Shown here piece by piece: positions 1 through 8,423 of a DNA stretch of 52,747 nt. The stretch is from Roseivirga sp. UBA6061 (GTDB lineage Bacteria; Bacteroidota; Bacteroidia; Cytophagales; Cyclobacteriaceae): assembly GCA_002427745.1 (NCBI GenBank), contig DIYF01000145.1:1-52747 (forward strand), given 5' to 3'. The translations under genes and the position numbers were made by a program. Numbering within the stretch: position 1 is the first letter of the stretch; every line of letters begins with the position of its first letter. The notes beneath the pieces are model-generated. The model was given only the letters and a program-made list of their open reading frames with translations, made no database searches and was not told the origin of the DNA.

Positions 1-444
1 ATTAATGTACCCACCATACCGGCACTGGCCCGGGCCCGAAAACACCTGGATGACCGGGGCGCCAAAGATGTATCATTGATCATCACCGGGGGCCTTCGCA
101 TAGCGGAAGATTTTGCCAAAGCCATGATGATGGGAGCAGATGCCATTGCCGTGTCAAACTCTGCCCTACAGGCCATTGGCTGCCTGGGTATGCGGGCCTG
201 TAATACCAACAACTGTCCCGTGGGCATTGCCACGCAGAAGGAGAACCTCAGATCCAGGCTGATCATCCAGTCTTCAGCTAAGCAGTTGCACAACTTCTTC
301 TCGGCCACTACCGACCTGATGAAGGTGATTGCCAGGTCTTGCGGACATGACGATTTCACGAAATTTGAACGCTCAGATTTGAGCACTTATAACTGGGATA
401 TGCATAAATTGGCGGGCATTCCGTATGCCGGAATTAATCCGTAA
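1..444 (+). CDS. FMN-binding glutamate synthase-like protein, C-terminal fragment
   Basis: The reading frame is open from base 1, so the 5' part lies outside the window; 147 residues remain. They carry the end of the (beta/alpha)8 FMN barrel (IITGGLRIAEDFAKAMMMGADA) and the Cys set C-X5-C-X4-C followed by PVGIATQ, which in GltB-type synthases binds the [3Fe-4S] cluster. The family transfers glutamine amide nitrogen to 2-oxoglutarate, but stand-alone FMN-domain homologues exist whose substrate is not settled, and the visible fragment cannot separate these. It ends 27 bp before the malic enzyme and probably shares its transcript. I am confident of the family and unsure of the reaction. Confidence 0.85.
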   Translation: MNVPTIPALARARKHLDDRGAKDVSLIITGGLRIAEDFAKAMMMGADAIAVSNSALQAIGCLGMRACNTNNCPVGIATQKENLRSRLIIQSSAKQLHNFFSATTDLMKVIARSCGHDDFTKFERSDLSTYNWDMHKLAGIPYAGINP

Positions 445-471
445 CAAAGAGCATAACTCAACTGTAAGAAA

Positions 472-1698
472 ATGAGCGACATATATAAGGAGTCGGTAAA
501 ATTGCATGACCAACTCCAGGGTAAAATAGATATTACCAACAAGATGGATGTGAACAGCAAGGAAGATCTTTCCCTGCTCTATTCTCCGGGCGTAGCAGAG
601 CCCTGCCTGGAGATTCAGCGCAATCCTGAAAGGGCTTACGACCTGACCATCAAGAACAACACCATCGCAGTGATTACGAACGGAACGGCTGTTTTAGGAC
701 TTGGAGATATCGGAGCGCTGGCCTCCCTGCCGGTAATGGAGGGCAAAGCCATGCTCTTCAAGAAATTTGCCGATGTCAACGCTTTTCCCATCTGCATCGA
801 CTGCCATGATTCCAACCAACTAATAGAAACCATAAGGAGGATTTCTCCGGTATTCGGAGGTATCAACCTGGAAGATATCAAGGCACCTGAGAGCTTTATT
901 GTTGAAGAGGCTTTACAGGACCTGGGCATTCCCGTATTCCATGATGACCAGCACGGTACGGCCATCGTTACCCTGGCTGCGCTGATCAATGCCGCCAAAG
1001 TAGTAGGCAAGCCCGTTAATGAGCTGAAAGTAGTGATCAACGGGGCGGGTGCTGCCGGCATCGCAATTGCCAAGCTCCTGCGTTGCTTCCATATAGACTC
1101 TGACCTTTGTGTATCAGTAAAACAGCTGATCGTAGCTGATAGTAAGGGAGCCATTCATCGCTTCAGAGGTGACCTGAACAAGGCCAAGACCGAGCTTCTC
1201 AAATACTCTAATTTTGATGATATCGATGGAGGTATTCATGATATCATCAAAGATGCTGATGTGTTCATCGGGGTGAGCAAGGGTGGCATTCTTACAAAAG
1301 AGGACATTGAAAACATGGCTGAAAACCCAATCATTTTTGCCATGGCCAACCCCGAGCCCGAGATCATGCCGGAGGAAGCTTTTGCCGGAGGTGCTGCTGT
1401 AATGGGTACAGGTAGAAGTGATTTCCCTAACCAGATCAACAATGTGCTGGCCTTTCCGGGGATTTTCAAAGGAGCACTGAAAGCCCGGGCTAAAACGATC
1501 TCTACTGAAATGAAACTGGCCGCAGCCTATGCGATTGCCACCAGCGTGGAAAACCCTACGCCCGACATGGTAATCCCCTCAGCACTGGATACTTCTCTGG
1601 CGCAGCGCGTGGCAGATGCCGTGGAACAGGCTGTTTACGATGAGATCAGGCTGGAAGAAGAAATCAAAGCAGAAGAAGCTAAATTAGAAGATGATTGA
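472..1698 (+). CDS. Malic enzyme, short form (oxaloacetate-decarboxylating malate dehydrogenase)
   Basis: This enzyme oxidatively decarboxylates L-malate to pyruvate and CO2, reducing NAD(P)+. The 408 residues match the short bacterial form without the C-terminal phosphotransacetylase-like domain of long MaeB proteins. Visible motifs are YSPGVAEPC (about 37-45), the Lys in GKAMLF (92), the metal-site acidic pair in NLEDIKAPE (about 134-135), HDDQHGTA (157-164), the nucleotide-binding GAGAAG (191-196) and AMANPEPEI further on. It is the first complete gene of a run in which later genes overlap or abut: the next start codon lies 8 bp inside this one. The cofactor (NAD or NADP) cannot be read safely. 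A second, unrelated-length malic enzyme lies at 6745-8355. Confidence 0.93.
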   Translation: MSDIYKESVKLHDQLQGKIDITNKMDVNSKEDLSLLYSPGVAEPCLEIQRNPERAYDLTIKNNTIAVITNGTAVLGLGDIGALASLPVMEGKAMLFKKFADVNAFPICIDCHDSNQLIETIRRISPVFGGINLEDIKAPESFIVEEALQDLGIPVFHDDQHGTAIVTLAALINAAKVVGKPVNELKVVINGAGAAGIAIAKLLRCFHIDSDLCVSVKQLIVADSKGAIHRFRGDLNKAKTELLKYSNFDDIDGGIHDIIKDADVFIGVSKGGILTKEDIENMAENPIIFAMANPEPEIMPEEAFAGGAAVMGTGRSDFPNQINNVLAFPGIFKGALKARAKTISTEMKLAAAYAIATSVENPTPDMVIPSALDTSLAQRVADAVEQAVYDEIRLEEEIKAEEAKLEDD

Positions 1699-1906
1699 AA
1701 CCATTGTTTCCATACTGCTGATAACAGCCGGAGTCTATCTCCTCATCGGCATCATGTTTTACTTTCCCTTTATCAGAAAAGGGGTGCATACTTTTGATGA
1801 TGGTGTAAAGGCCGCCCCACTGTTTATGAAGATTCTCATCTTTCCCGGTACGGTGGCCCTTTGGCCCGTCCTACTGAAAAAATGGAGAAAGGGGGGTGAA
1901 GCATGA
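1691..1906 (+). CDS. Small membrane protein of the malic enzyme operon
   Basis: I do not recognise this 71-residue protein. It has a hydrophobic N-terminal segment (about residues 5-27), a central amphipathic stretch, and a second hydrophobic segment (about 46-62) ending in the basic tail KKWRKGGEA, so it is probably an inner-membrane protein with two helices. The start overlaps the end of the malic enzyme by 8 bp and its end overlaps the next gene by 4 bp. This argues for translational coupling and a role with the downstream membrane proteins, perhaps as a small subunit or assembly factor (inference). Confidence 0.7.
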   Translation: MIETIVSILLITAGVYLLIGIMFYFPFIRKGVHTFDDGVKAAPLFMKILIFPGTVALWPVLLKKWRKGGEA

Positions 1907-2361
1907 ATGTAAAGCTGCGAAAGCGACATCGCTATATGTGGTTTGTAATTGGCATTGGCCTGCCACTACTTTGCCTGGAAGCCATTGAAGGTATCGCGAT
2001 AAGGCCCACAGCAGAAATTCCGCGCCTCTCCTGCCCTGCAGATATCACGGATTGTGGTATTACAGAAAGACATGACATTTCTGATCATGCGATTCAAATC
2101 AGTGTCCAGGCTAAGGACAGTCTGAGTGAAATCTCAATATCCTATACACAACCCATAGTTTCTGCTTTTACGCTGGCTTATCTCACCGCTTCAGAAGAGG
2201 TAGATGAATCGGCCAGGCTGATCGGCAACCTGAATGAAATGGGAAGCTACCGCTTTGAGGTACCCAGCAAGGCCCTGCAAGGCATGTCTCATATCATTAT
2301 TTATGACAAGCTCAATGCGAGTACACTCTATCATCAACCACTAAACGCGGCAAGACAATGA
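1903..2361 (+). CDS. Membrane-anchored protein of unknown function
   Basis: This 152-residue protein has a basic start (MNVKLRKRHRYMW) followed by one hydrophobic segment (about 13-30), consistent with a signal anchor that places the remaining 120 residues outside the cytoplasm. Two Cys occur in SCPADITDCG soon after the anchor; the rest looks like a small beta-rich domain. No known family is recognised. The ATGA overlaps at both ends couple it to the small membrane protein before it and to the Rieske/cytochrome b protein after it, suggesting it belongs to the same membrane complex (inference). Confidence 0.65.
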   Translation: MNVKLRKRHRYMWFVIGIGLPLLCLEAIEGIAIRPTAEIPRLSCPADITDCGITERHDISDHAIQISVQAKDSLSEISISYTQPIVSAFTLAYLTASEEVDESARLIGNLNEMGSYRFEVPSKALQGMSHIIIYDKLNASTLYHQPLNAARQ

Positions 2362-3386
2362 GTGTAAACTACGCAGGTATCTTATGGAACCGACAGAAGA
2401 AAATCTATGACTGGATCCTGTTCTTCTTTGTGCTGGCTTATCTGGGCGCCTATATAGGACTTACCAGTACCTTTGCTCCTGAAATTACGGCCGAAACCAT
2501 GATCATCCGGGCTACAGCTACGCTGGCCCTCTTGCTGCTCCATATCATCTTAATGATCGGGCCACTGGCCAGGCTGAACAGCAAGTTTCTACCTATGCTG
2601 TACAATCGTAGGCACCTGGGAGTCACCATGTTTCTCGTGGCTTTGGTTCACGGCATCTTCAGCATTCTTCAGTTTCATTCTCTGGGTGATAAAGTGGCAC
2701 TGGTATCTCTCTTTACCTCAAACGGTAACTATGCGGCCCTCACAGAATTTCCCTTTCAGGTTCTGGGCTTCTTCGCCCTGATCATTTTCTTTCTGATGGC
2801 AGCTACCAGCCATGACTTCTGGTTGAAAAACCTGAGCCCCAGGGTGTGGAAGAGCCTCCACATGATGGTGTATGTAGCCTATGCACTCATTATCATGCAT
2901 GTAATGCTGGGCATTGTGCAGTTTGAATCACACCCCTTTCTCTACGGTTTTCTGATGGTGGGCATGATGATTATCATTGCGCTGCACTTTGCGTCATCTG
3001 TCAAGTCAGGCCGTGGACTGGACTTGAAATCCGCTCCGGGTTTTTATCATGCCTGCAATGTTGAAGATATTGCGGATGACTGTGCCAAGATTGTCACACT
3101 CAATGGAGAGAGTATCGCCATCTTCAAATATGACGGTAAGCTCTCTGCTATCAGCAATGTGTGTAAGCATCAAAACGGTCCTCTCGGTGAAGGCAAAGTA
3201 GTAGACGGCTGTGTGACCTGCCCCTGGCATGGCTACCAGTATGAGCCACATAACGGCACTTCACCACCTCCTTTTACTGAAAAGGTGAGCACCTATCGCC
3301 TGAAACTCGAGGAAGAAAAGGTATTTGTCAACCCCGATCCGCTGCCCGAAGGCACGGCTCTGGATCCCGTATTAACAGAAGGATAA
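2358..3386 (+). CDS. Ferric reductase-like transmembrane protein fused to a Rieske [2Fe-2S] domain
   Basis: This is a predicted membrane electron carrier. The N-terminal 215 residues form about six hydrophobic helices of the ferric reductase-like/MsrQ type, with histidines in helices (H62, H98, H168, H181) suited to bis-His haem b ligation. The C-terminal domain (about 225-330) is a Rieske ferredoxin with C269-X-H271 and C288-X2-H291 in the pattern CKH...CPWH, which binds a [2Fe-2S] cluster. There is no FAD/NAD(P)H reductase domain, so electrons must come from a partner protein. The next gene but two encodes a second Rieske domain fused to a ThDP enzyme. The gene overlaps the one before by 4 bp and is followed after 1 bp by the next start. 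The fold is clear; the physiological acceptor is unknown. Confidence 0.85.
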   Translation: MSVNYAGILWNRQKKIYDWILFFFVLAYLGAYIGLTSTFAPEITAETMIIRATATLALLLLHIILMIGPLARLNSKFLPMLYNRRHLGVTMFLVALVHGIFSILQFHSLGDKVALVSLFTSNGNYAALTEFPFQVLGFFALIIFFLMAATSHDFWLKNLSPRVWKSLHMMVYVAYALIIMHVMLGIVQFESHPFLYGFLMVGMMIIIALHFASSVKSGRGLDLKSAPGFYHACNVEDIADDCAKIVTLNGESIAIFKYDGKLSAISNVCKHQNGPLGEGKVVDGCVTCPWHGYQYEPHNGTSPPPFTEKVSTYRLKLEEEKVFVNPDPLPEGTALDPVLTEG

Positions 3387-3387
3387 G

Positions 3388-4188
3388 ATGAGCGACAAGA
3401 AAGAATTCTATATCGGGTATTTGCCCAAAGCGCCTAAGGGAATCTCCCGGTTCACAGCCGTGGCCATCCTGATGTTTTTCCTGCTTCTGGTAGCTTCTGC
3501 CTATGTGGTTGTATCTAACCAGACCACTATCAACAATGGCTCTTTTGAGTATGGCGAACTTACAGAAGTAGAGGGCCTGATCTACATGGGACCACAGCCA
3601 TTTATCAAGGTGATAGATGGCAAGGACATTAACGGAGAGCCAGTGTTCAAGAACATTCTGCTTATCAATTTTGGCAAGTTCGGGGCCACTTCTTCTCTGG
3701 AAAAAATCAAAAGTAAGATAGCCCTCACCTTCGACCGGGTCTATGTCAAGCTGCGAGGTACTCTGATATACCATAACGGTGTAACCCTGCTGGAGCTCAC
3801 TGAAAATGAAAACAGCTATATCAGCTATCGTCCGCTGGTCGATAAATCACTCTACTCAAAAGATATACGAAAGCTGGGTAGTCAAACCCTGACAGGTGAG
3901 ATCATAGATCCTAAGTGCTACTTTGGGTCGATGAAGCCCGGAGAAGGCAAACCACATAAGTCCTGTGCAGGACTGTGTATCTCAGGAGGCATTCCCCCCA
4001 TGTATGTGGTCAAAAATGATCAGGGGCTGGCAGACTACTACCTGATTATGGGCGAGAACGGAGAGCGCCTGAAGGATGAGGTGATTCCCTATGTATCGGA
4101 TGTCACAACACTCTCAGGTAAAGTAGAGACCCTGGATGAATGGAAAGTGGTATATGTAAACCCTGCTAATATTAAGCGTACAAAATAA
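3388..4188 (+). CDS. Membrane-anchored protein with a C-X15-C-X3-C motif
   Basis: This 266-residue protein has one transmembrane segment (about 21-43) and a long, presumably extracytoplasmic region of two small beta-rich parts (about 55-145 and 165-260) that resemble a repeated OB-like fold. The second part carries C177, H190, C193 and C197 in DPKCYFG...HKSCAGLCISGGIPP, a spacing suited to binding a metal, haem or Fe-S centre, although the cofactor is not known. It starts 1 bp after the Rieske/cytochrome b gene and its stop overlaps the next start (TAATG), so it is likely a subunit or electron-transfer partner (inference). I do not recognise a named family. Confidence 0.7.
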   Translation: MSDKKEFYIGYLPKAPKGISRFTAVAILMFFLLLVASAYVVVSNQTTINNGSFEYGELTEVEGLIYMGPQPFIKVIDGKDINGEPVFKNILLINFGKFGATSSLEKIKSKIALTFDRVYVKLRGTLIYHNGVTLLELTENENSYISYRPLVDKSLYSKDIRKLGSQTLTGEIIDPKCYFGSMKPGEGKPHKSCAGLCISGGIPPMYVVKNDQGLADYYLIMGENGERLKDEVIPYVSDVTTLSGKVETLDEWKVVYVNPANIKRTK

Positions 4189-4583
4189 TGGATAACTGGA
4201 TCATACCATTGACACTATTACCGGGCATTGGTATGATGATTATGTCCACCTCTCATCTGTCGACCGCTATTAGTCAGGAAATTTCCGGACTTATTCATGA
4301 GACTATCTGCGATACGCACCTGGTTGAGCAGAAGATTTCGCAGATGTCGTTGCTCAACAGGGCACTGGTAACCCTCTATCTGGGAGCAGCCGCCTTTGCC
4401 ATTACCGGTTTGATAGGAGGTGTTTCTGCCGTGCAAAACCTGATGGTGCACGATGCCTTCACAGTTTGCCTGATCATCGGCATAGGCTGCCTTCTGATAG
4501 CCACGATCTTCCTGATCACCTTCTCTGTCAGGGCCGTCAGGATCAAAAAGAATCAGTATTTGAAAAGCATATCTAAATCATAA
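4188..4583 (+). CDS. DUF2721-like membrane protein
   Basis: The 131 residues contain three hydrophobic segments (about 4-26, 58-80 and 92-117) and a polar stretch between the first two with SHLSTAISQEI...HLVEQKI, the layout of DUF2721 membrane proteins. No catalytic motif is visible. It is embedded between the Cys-motif membrane protein and the Rieske-ThDP enzyme, with a 1-bp overlap upstream and a 3-bp gap downstream. Its role is probably structural, within the membrane part of the system (inference). The DUF2721 assignment rests on pattern memory and could be wrong. Confidence 0.65.
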   Translation: MDNWIIPLTLLPGIGMMIMSTSHLSTAISQEISGLIHETICDTHLVEQKISQMSLLNRALVTLYLGAAAFAITGLIGGVSAVQNLMVHDAFTVCLIIGIGCLLIATIFLITFSVRAVRIKKNQYLKSISKS

Positions 4584-4586
4584 ACC

Positions 4587-6533
4587 ATGGCAACGAAAAT
4601 GAAATGGCACAAAGTGCTCGACAATGTAGAAGAGCTTCCGGAAGGAAGAGTGATGTCTGTCACGGCAGAGCATCAGGGTATATGCCTCACACATTTTGAA
4701 GGCAGGTTTTCTGCCCTTGACAATCGCTGCCCACACCAGGGCGGACCATTGGGAGAAGGGAGTATTGAAAACGGCTTGTTGCGTTGTCCATGGCATGGCT
4801 GGGATTATCACCCCTGTACTGGCAAAGCCCCTGGTTTTGATGATGGAGTAGACACCTTCTTAACCAAAGTGGAAGATGGAGCCGTTTATGTAGGCCTGGA
4901 AGAAGAAACTCCTCATGAAACCACCATTTCTGATGTAATGGTTGAGACTATGATCAATTGGGGAGTCAATAAGGTATTTGGTATGGTAGGCCACTCCAAC
5001 CTGGGTTTTGCGGATGCCATGCGCAGACAGGAGGAAAAAGGCAACCTGAACTTCTATGGCATTCGCCATGAGGGCGCAGCCGCCTTTGCTGCTTCGGCCT
5101 ACGGTAAGTTGACCGGTAAACCGGCCGCCTGCTTTTCCATTGCCGGCCCCGGGGCCACCAACCTCTTTACCGGCTTGTGGGATGCCAAAGTAGACCGCGC
5201 TCCTATCCTGGCCCTGACTGGTCAGGTAGCTACACAGGTAGTGGGTACCGGCAATTTTCAGGAGGTAGATCTGGTAAAAGCCTTCAGCACTGTAGCCGAG
5301 TTCAATCACCGGGTACAGGGCAATTCAAAACATGCTGAGCTAATGTCACTGGCCGTAAAGCATGCTCTTCTTAACCGCGATGTATCACACCTCACCTTTC
5401 CTGACGAGGTACAGGAGACTCCCGCCCCTGCAAAGGCAGTAGCTACGACCCCTGAAGGCAGAATGCCCGATATGGAGATCAGACCTTCTCAGGCGAGTGT
5501 AGATAAAGCAGTAGGCATGTTCAAAGAGGCGAAAAGGCCGGTGATCATTGTGGGACATGGCGCCCGTTTTCATATGGAAGCCATTATAGCCTTTGCAGAA
5601 AGCATCAATGCTCCGGTCATGACGACCTTTAAGGGTAAAGGACAGATTTCAGACAGTCACCCGCTGGGTTGCGGAGTATTGGGACGAAGCGGTACTCCCA
5701 TCGCCTCCTGGTTTATGAATGAAGCAGACCTGCTGTGTGTCTTCGGGGCATCCTTCTCCAACCATACAGGTATCACTGATCATAAACCCACCATTCAGGT
5801 AGATTTTGATCCCCTGGCTCTGAGCAAATTTCATAAGATAGACACCCCGGTTCTAGGTGAAATTTCCACCACCGTAGCCCTCTTCAGGGAAGCACTTTCG
5901 GGAAATACGGACACCGTGGATCAACGAAAAGAAGTGGCAAAACGCTGGGCGATCTGGAGGTCTGAAAAGGCCAAACGTATGATTGACGATCATGGTAAAG
6001 GTGTCAGCTCAATCGCCATCTTTGATGAGCTCACCAAACAAGCCCCGGAAGATGCCGTGATGTGTGTGGATGTAGGGAATAATGCCTACTCCTTCGGTCG
6101 CTACTTCGAAAGCAAGCAGCATACCTTCCTGATGTCCGGCTATCTGGGTTCTATAGGTTTTGCCTTCCCGGCCGCGATGGGTGCCTGGGCTGCTGTAGGT
6201 GATTCACGTCCGGTCATAGCTGTAGCCGGTGATGGTGGCTTCTGCCAGTACCTGGCTGAGCTGACAACAGCCGTAAAATACAATATGCCGATCAAGCTGA
6301 TTCTGCTTAATAACTCGGAGCTGGGTAAAATCTCCAAAGAGCAACGAGCCGGAGAGTTTGATGTGTGGGCCACAGACCTGCACAACCCCAATTTCTCAGA
6401 TTATGCCAACAGCTGTGGCGCCCTGGGTATCAGAGTTGAAGACAAGGCTGATCTGGCCGAATCGATGAAAAAGATACTCGCCCACGATGGTCCGGCTATG
6501 CTGGAAGTGATGGCAGATGTGAGCCTGATTTAA
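4587..6533 (+). CDS. Rieske [2Fe-2S] domain fused to a ThDP-dependent pyruvate oxidase/acetolactate synthase-type enzyme
   Basis: The first 105 residues are a complete Rieske ferredoxin domain with C48-X-H50 and C67-X2-H70. Residues 110-648 form all three domains of the pyruvate oxidase/acetohydroxyacid synthase superfamily: the Pyr domain with catalytic Glu162 in RHEGAAAF, a central domain (about 300-440), and the PP domain with the GDG...NN ThDP/Mg site (548-576). Such enzymes decarboxylate 2-oxo acids such as pyruvate; a fused one-electron cluster suggests an oxidase that passes electrons on rather than a carboligase (inference). No C-terminal lipid-binding tail like that of E. coli PoxB is seen. 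Two malic enzymes that produce pyruvate flank the run, and a membrane Rieske/haem b protein in the same run is a plausible acceptor. FAD binding cannot be judged. Confidence 0.88.
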   Translation: MATKMKWHKVLDNVEELPEGRVMSVTAEHQGICLTHFEGRFSALDNRCPHQGGPLGEGSIENGLLRCPWHGWDYHPCTGKAPGFDDGVDTFLTKVEDGAVYVGLEEETPHETTISDVMVETMINWGVNKVFGMVGHSNLGFADAMRRQEEKGNLNFYGIRHEGAAAFAASAYGKLTGKPAACFSIAGPGATNLFTGLWDAKVDRAPILALTGQVATQVVGTGNFQEVDLVKAFSTVAEFNHRVQGNSKHAELMSLAVKHALLNRDVSHLTFPDEVQETPAPAKAVATTPEGRMPDMEIRPSQASVDKAVGMFKEAKRPVIIVGHGARFHMEAIIAFAESINAPVMTTFKGKGQISDSHPLGCGVLGRSGTPIASWFMNEADLLCVFGASFSNHTGITDHKPTIQVDFDPLALSKFHKIDTPVLGEISTTVALFREALSGNTDTVDQRKEVAKRWAIWRSEKAKRMIDDHGKGVSSIAIFDELTKQAPEDAVMCVDVGNNAYSFGRYFESKQHTFLMSGYLGSIGFAFPAAMGAWAAVGDSRPVIAVAGDGGFCQYLAELTTAVKYNMPIKLILLNNSELGKISKEQRAGEFDVWATDLHNPNFSDYANSCGALGIRVEDKADLAESMKKILAHDGPAMLEVMADVSLI

Positions 6534-6598
6534 TACCTGATATCAGGTATATCAAAAGAAGCCTTAAATACAGTCTCGAGCTGTTTTTTCAGAAACAG
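6533..6598 (+). promoter_or_regulatory. 18-bp perfect palindrome and overlapping hairpins after the Rieske-ThDP gene
   Basis: A perfect palindrome (ATACCTGAT followed by ATCAGGTAT) spans 6533-6550, starting on the last base of the stop codon. Downstream, ACAG (6570) can pair with CTGT (6581) before a T tract, or CTGTTT (6581-6586) can pair with AAACAG (6593-6598). Either could act as a weak terminator or attenuator between the run and the second malic enzyme; the palindrome lacks a loop and looks more like a protein-binding site. No regulator can be assigned. Confidence 0.35.
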
Positions 6599-6744
6599 GA
6601 AGCTTTTAGCGAAAACCAGCTTAAGCATGTGCTTTGGTGGGATGAAGATGACATGTCGTCCCCTTAGTATCCCTTTAACCGAATAAAAACAGAATTAACA
6701 GAGACAAAACCGCCTCTGATGGTGTTAGTCTATAAAACTCATCC

Positions 6745-8355
6745 ATGACCACGAAACGCAACTTCGAAGTACTCCAGGACGGAGTTATCAATAAATCACT
6801 GGCCTTTTCAAGAGAAGAACGAGAGGAGTTCGGCTTACGGGGCTTACTCCCCTACTCAGTCGGCACGCAGGCACTTCAGCTCACGAGACTGATGGAGAAC
6901 CTGCGAAGAAAGGAATCGGATATAGAACGCTATGTACTCCTTTCTGCTTTACAGGACCGGAACGAGCGACTGTTCTATCGGGCAGTAATTGACAACATAG
7001 AGCAATTGATGCCAGTGATCTATACCCCTACCGTGGGAGAAGCCTGTCGTGAGTTTTCCCAGATTTTCAGGGAATCGAAAGGTTTTTACATCAACCCCGA
7101 AGACAAGGGACAGATTCGCCAGATCCTGGATAACTGGCCTAAAAAGGACATCCGTGTGATCGTAGTTACGGATGGACAACGTATTCTCGGGCTGGGTGAC
7201 CTGGGGTCGAATGGTATGGGAATTCCTATCGGTAAACTGGCACTGTATTCAGCTTGTGCCGGCATTCTTCCCGATCAGTGTCTTCCTGTGATGCTGGATG
7301 TGGGTACCAATAACGAAGAGCTTTTGGAAGACATCCTGTACCTGGGTTATCCGCATAAGCGGTTGGAAGGCAATGCCTACTTCGAGTTGATAGATGAGTT
7401 TATCGAGGCTGTACAGGACAAATACCCCAAAGCACTGATTCAGTTTGAAGACTTTCTCACCCCAAACGCCTACACCCTGCTGAATAAATACCGCCATAAG
7501 GTATTGTGCTTCAATGATGACATTCAGGGAACAGCCGCAGTGACCCTCTCAGGAGTGTATGCCTCCAGCCGCATCACCGGTATCCCGTTCAAAGACCTGA
7601 AGATCATGTTCCTGGGTGCGGGTTCTGCTGCCACGGGTATTGCCGACCTGATGGTGACTGCCTACGAGAAAGAAGGGCTCAGCAAAGAAGAAGCCCTCAA
7701 CCGGTTATGGTTTGTAGATATCAATGGGTTGGTAGTGTCTGACCGTGACGACCTGATGCCTCATAACCTCCCCTATGCACATGATCATGCCCACCTCAGC
7801 TTTGTTGAGGCCATTGACGAGATCAAACCGCATGTGCTGATCGGTGCTACCGGTTTTGGAGGAGCCTTTACGCGTCAGGTGATTGAACGTATGACAGCAA
7901 TTAACGAAAGGCCTGTAATTTTTGCCCTTTCGAATCCTACCTCCCGGGCTGAATGTACGGCTCATCATGCCTATGTCTGGAGTAATGGCAAAGCCATTTT
8001 TGCCAGCGGTAGCCCTTTTGACAAGGTGACCTATAGTGGCAGAGTGCACAAACCCGGCCAGGGCAACAATGCCTACATCTTCCCCGGCATAGGCCTGGGA
8101 GCCATTAACGCTGAGATGAGCACTATATCTGATGAAGCCTTCCTCATTGCTGCACAGACCTTGGCTGAGCAGGTAAGTGATGAAGACATTGAGCTGGGCT
8201 CACTCTACCCGCCTCTGCCTGATATTCGGGAAATCTCTCTGAATATTGCCACGGCTGTTGCTGAACACGCCTACGATGCAGGTCTGGCAAAACGTCCTCG
8301 ACCTGACAATTTAAAGCAAAGCATTGCCGATTATATGTTTGATCCAACCTATTGA
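6745..8355 (+). CDS. maeA: NAD-dependent malic enzyme, long (SfcA/MaeA) form
   Basis: The 536 residues match the long malic enzymes typified by E. coli SfcA/MaeA, which convert malate to pyruvate and CO2 with NAD+. Visible motifs are the N-terminal FGLRGLLP, YTPTVGEAC (93-101), VTDGQRILGLGDLG, CFNDDIQGTAAVTL, the dinucleotide-binding FLGAGSAATG and FALSNPTSRAECT. It is distinct from the short enzyme at 472-1698, so the locus codes for two non-homologous-length malic enzymes. A 211-bp gap separates it from the Rieske-ThDP gene, so it may have its own promoter. Enzyme assignment is secure; cofactor preference is by family. Confidence 0.93.
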   Translation: MTTKRNFEVLQDGVINKSLAFSREEREEFGLRGLLPYSVGTQALQLTRLMENLRRKESDIERYVLLSALQDRNERLFYRAVIDNIEQLMPVIYTPTVGEACREFSQIFRESKGFYINPEDKGQIRQILDNWPKKDIRVIVVTDGQRILGLGDLGSNGMGIPIGKLALYSACAGILPDQCLPVMLDVGTNNEELLEDILYLGYPHKRLEGNAYFELIDEFIEAVQDKYPKALIQFEDFLTPNAYTLLNKYRHKVLCFNDDIQGTAAVTLSGVYASSRITGIPFKDLKIMFLGAGSAATGIADLMVTAYEKEGLSKEEALNRLWFVDINGLVVSDRDDLMPHNLPYAHDHAHLSFVEAIDEIKPHVLIGATGFGGAFTRQVIERMTAINERPVIFALSNPTSRAECTAHHAYVWSNGKAIFASGSPFDKVTYSGRVHKPGQGNNAYIFPGIGLGAINAEMSTISDEAFLIAAQTLAEQVSDEDIELGSLYPPLPDIREISLNIATAVAEHAYDAGLAKRPRPDNLKQSIADYMFDPTY

Positions 8356-8423
8356 TTGTCAGAGATGGAACATTGCTTACCTCTCTTCGGTTATCAGATT
8401 GTAACAATTAAAAATACAATCAT

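Noticed and set aside
636..1154. 172-residue open frame on the minus strand inside the malic enzyme gene
   Set aside because: It is fully antisense to a clear enzyme gene, has no recognisable domain, and its composition follows from the codons of the real gene.
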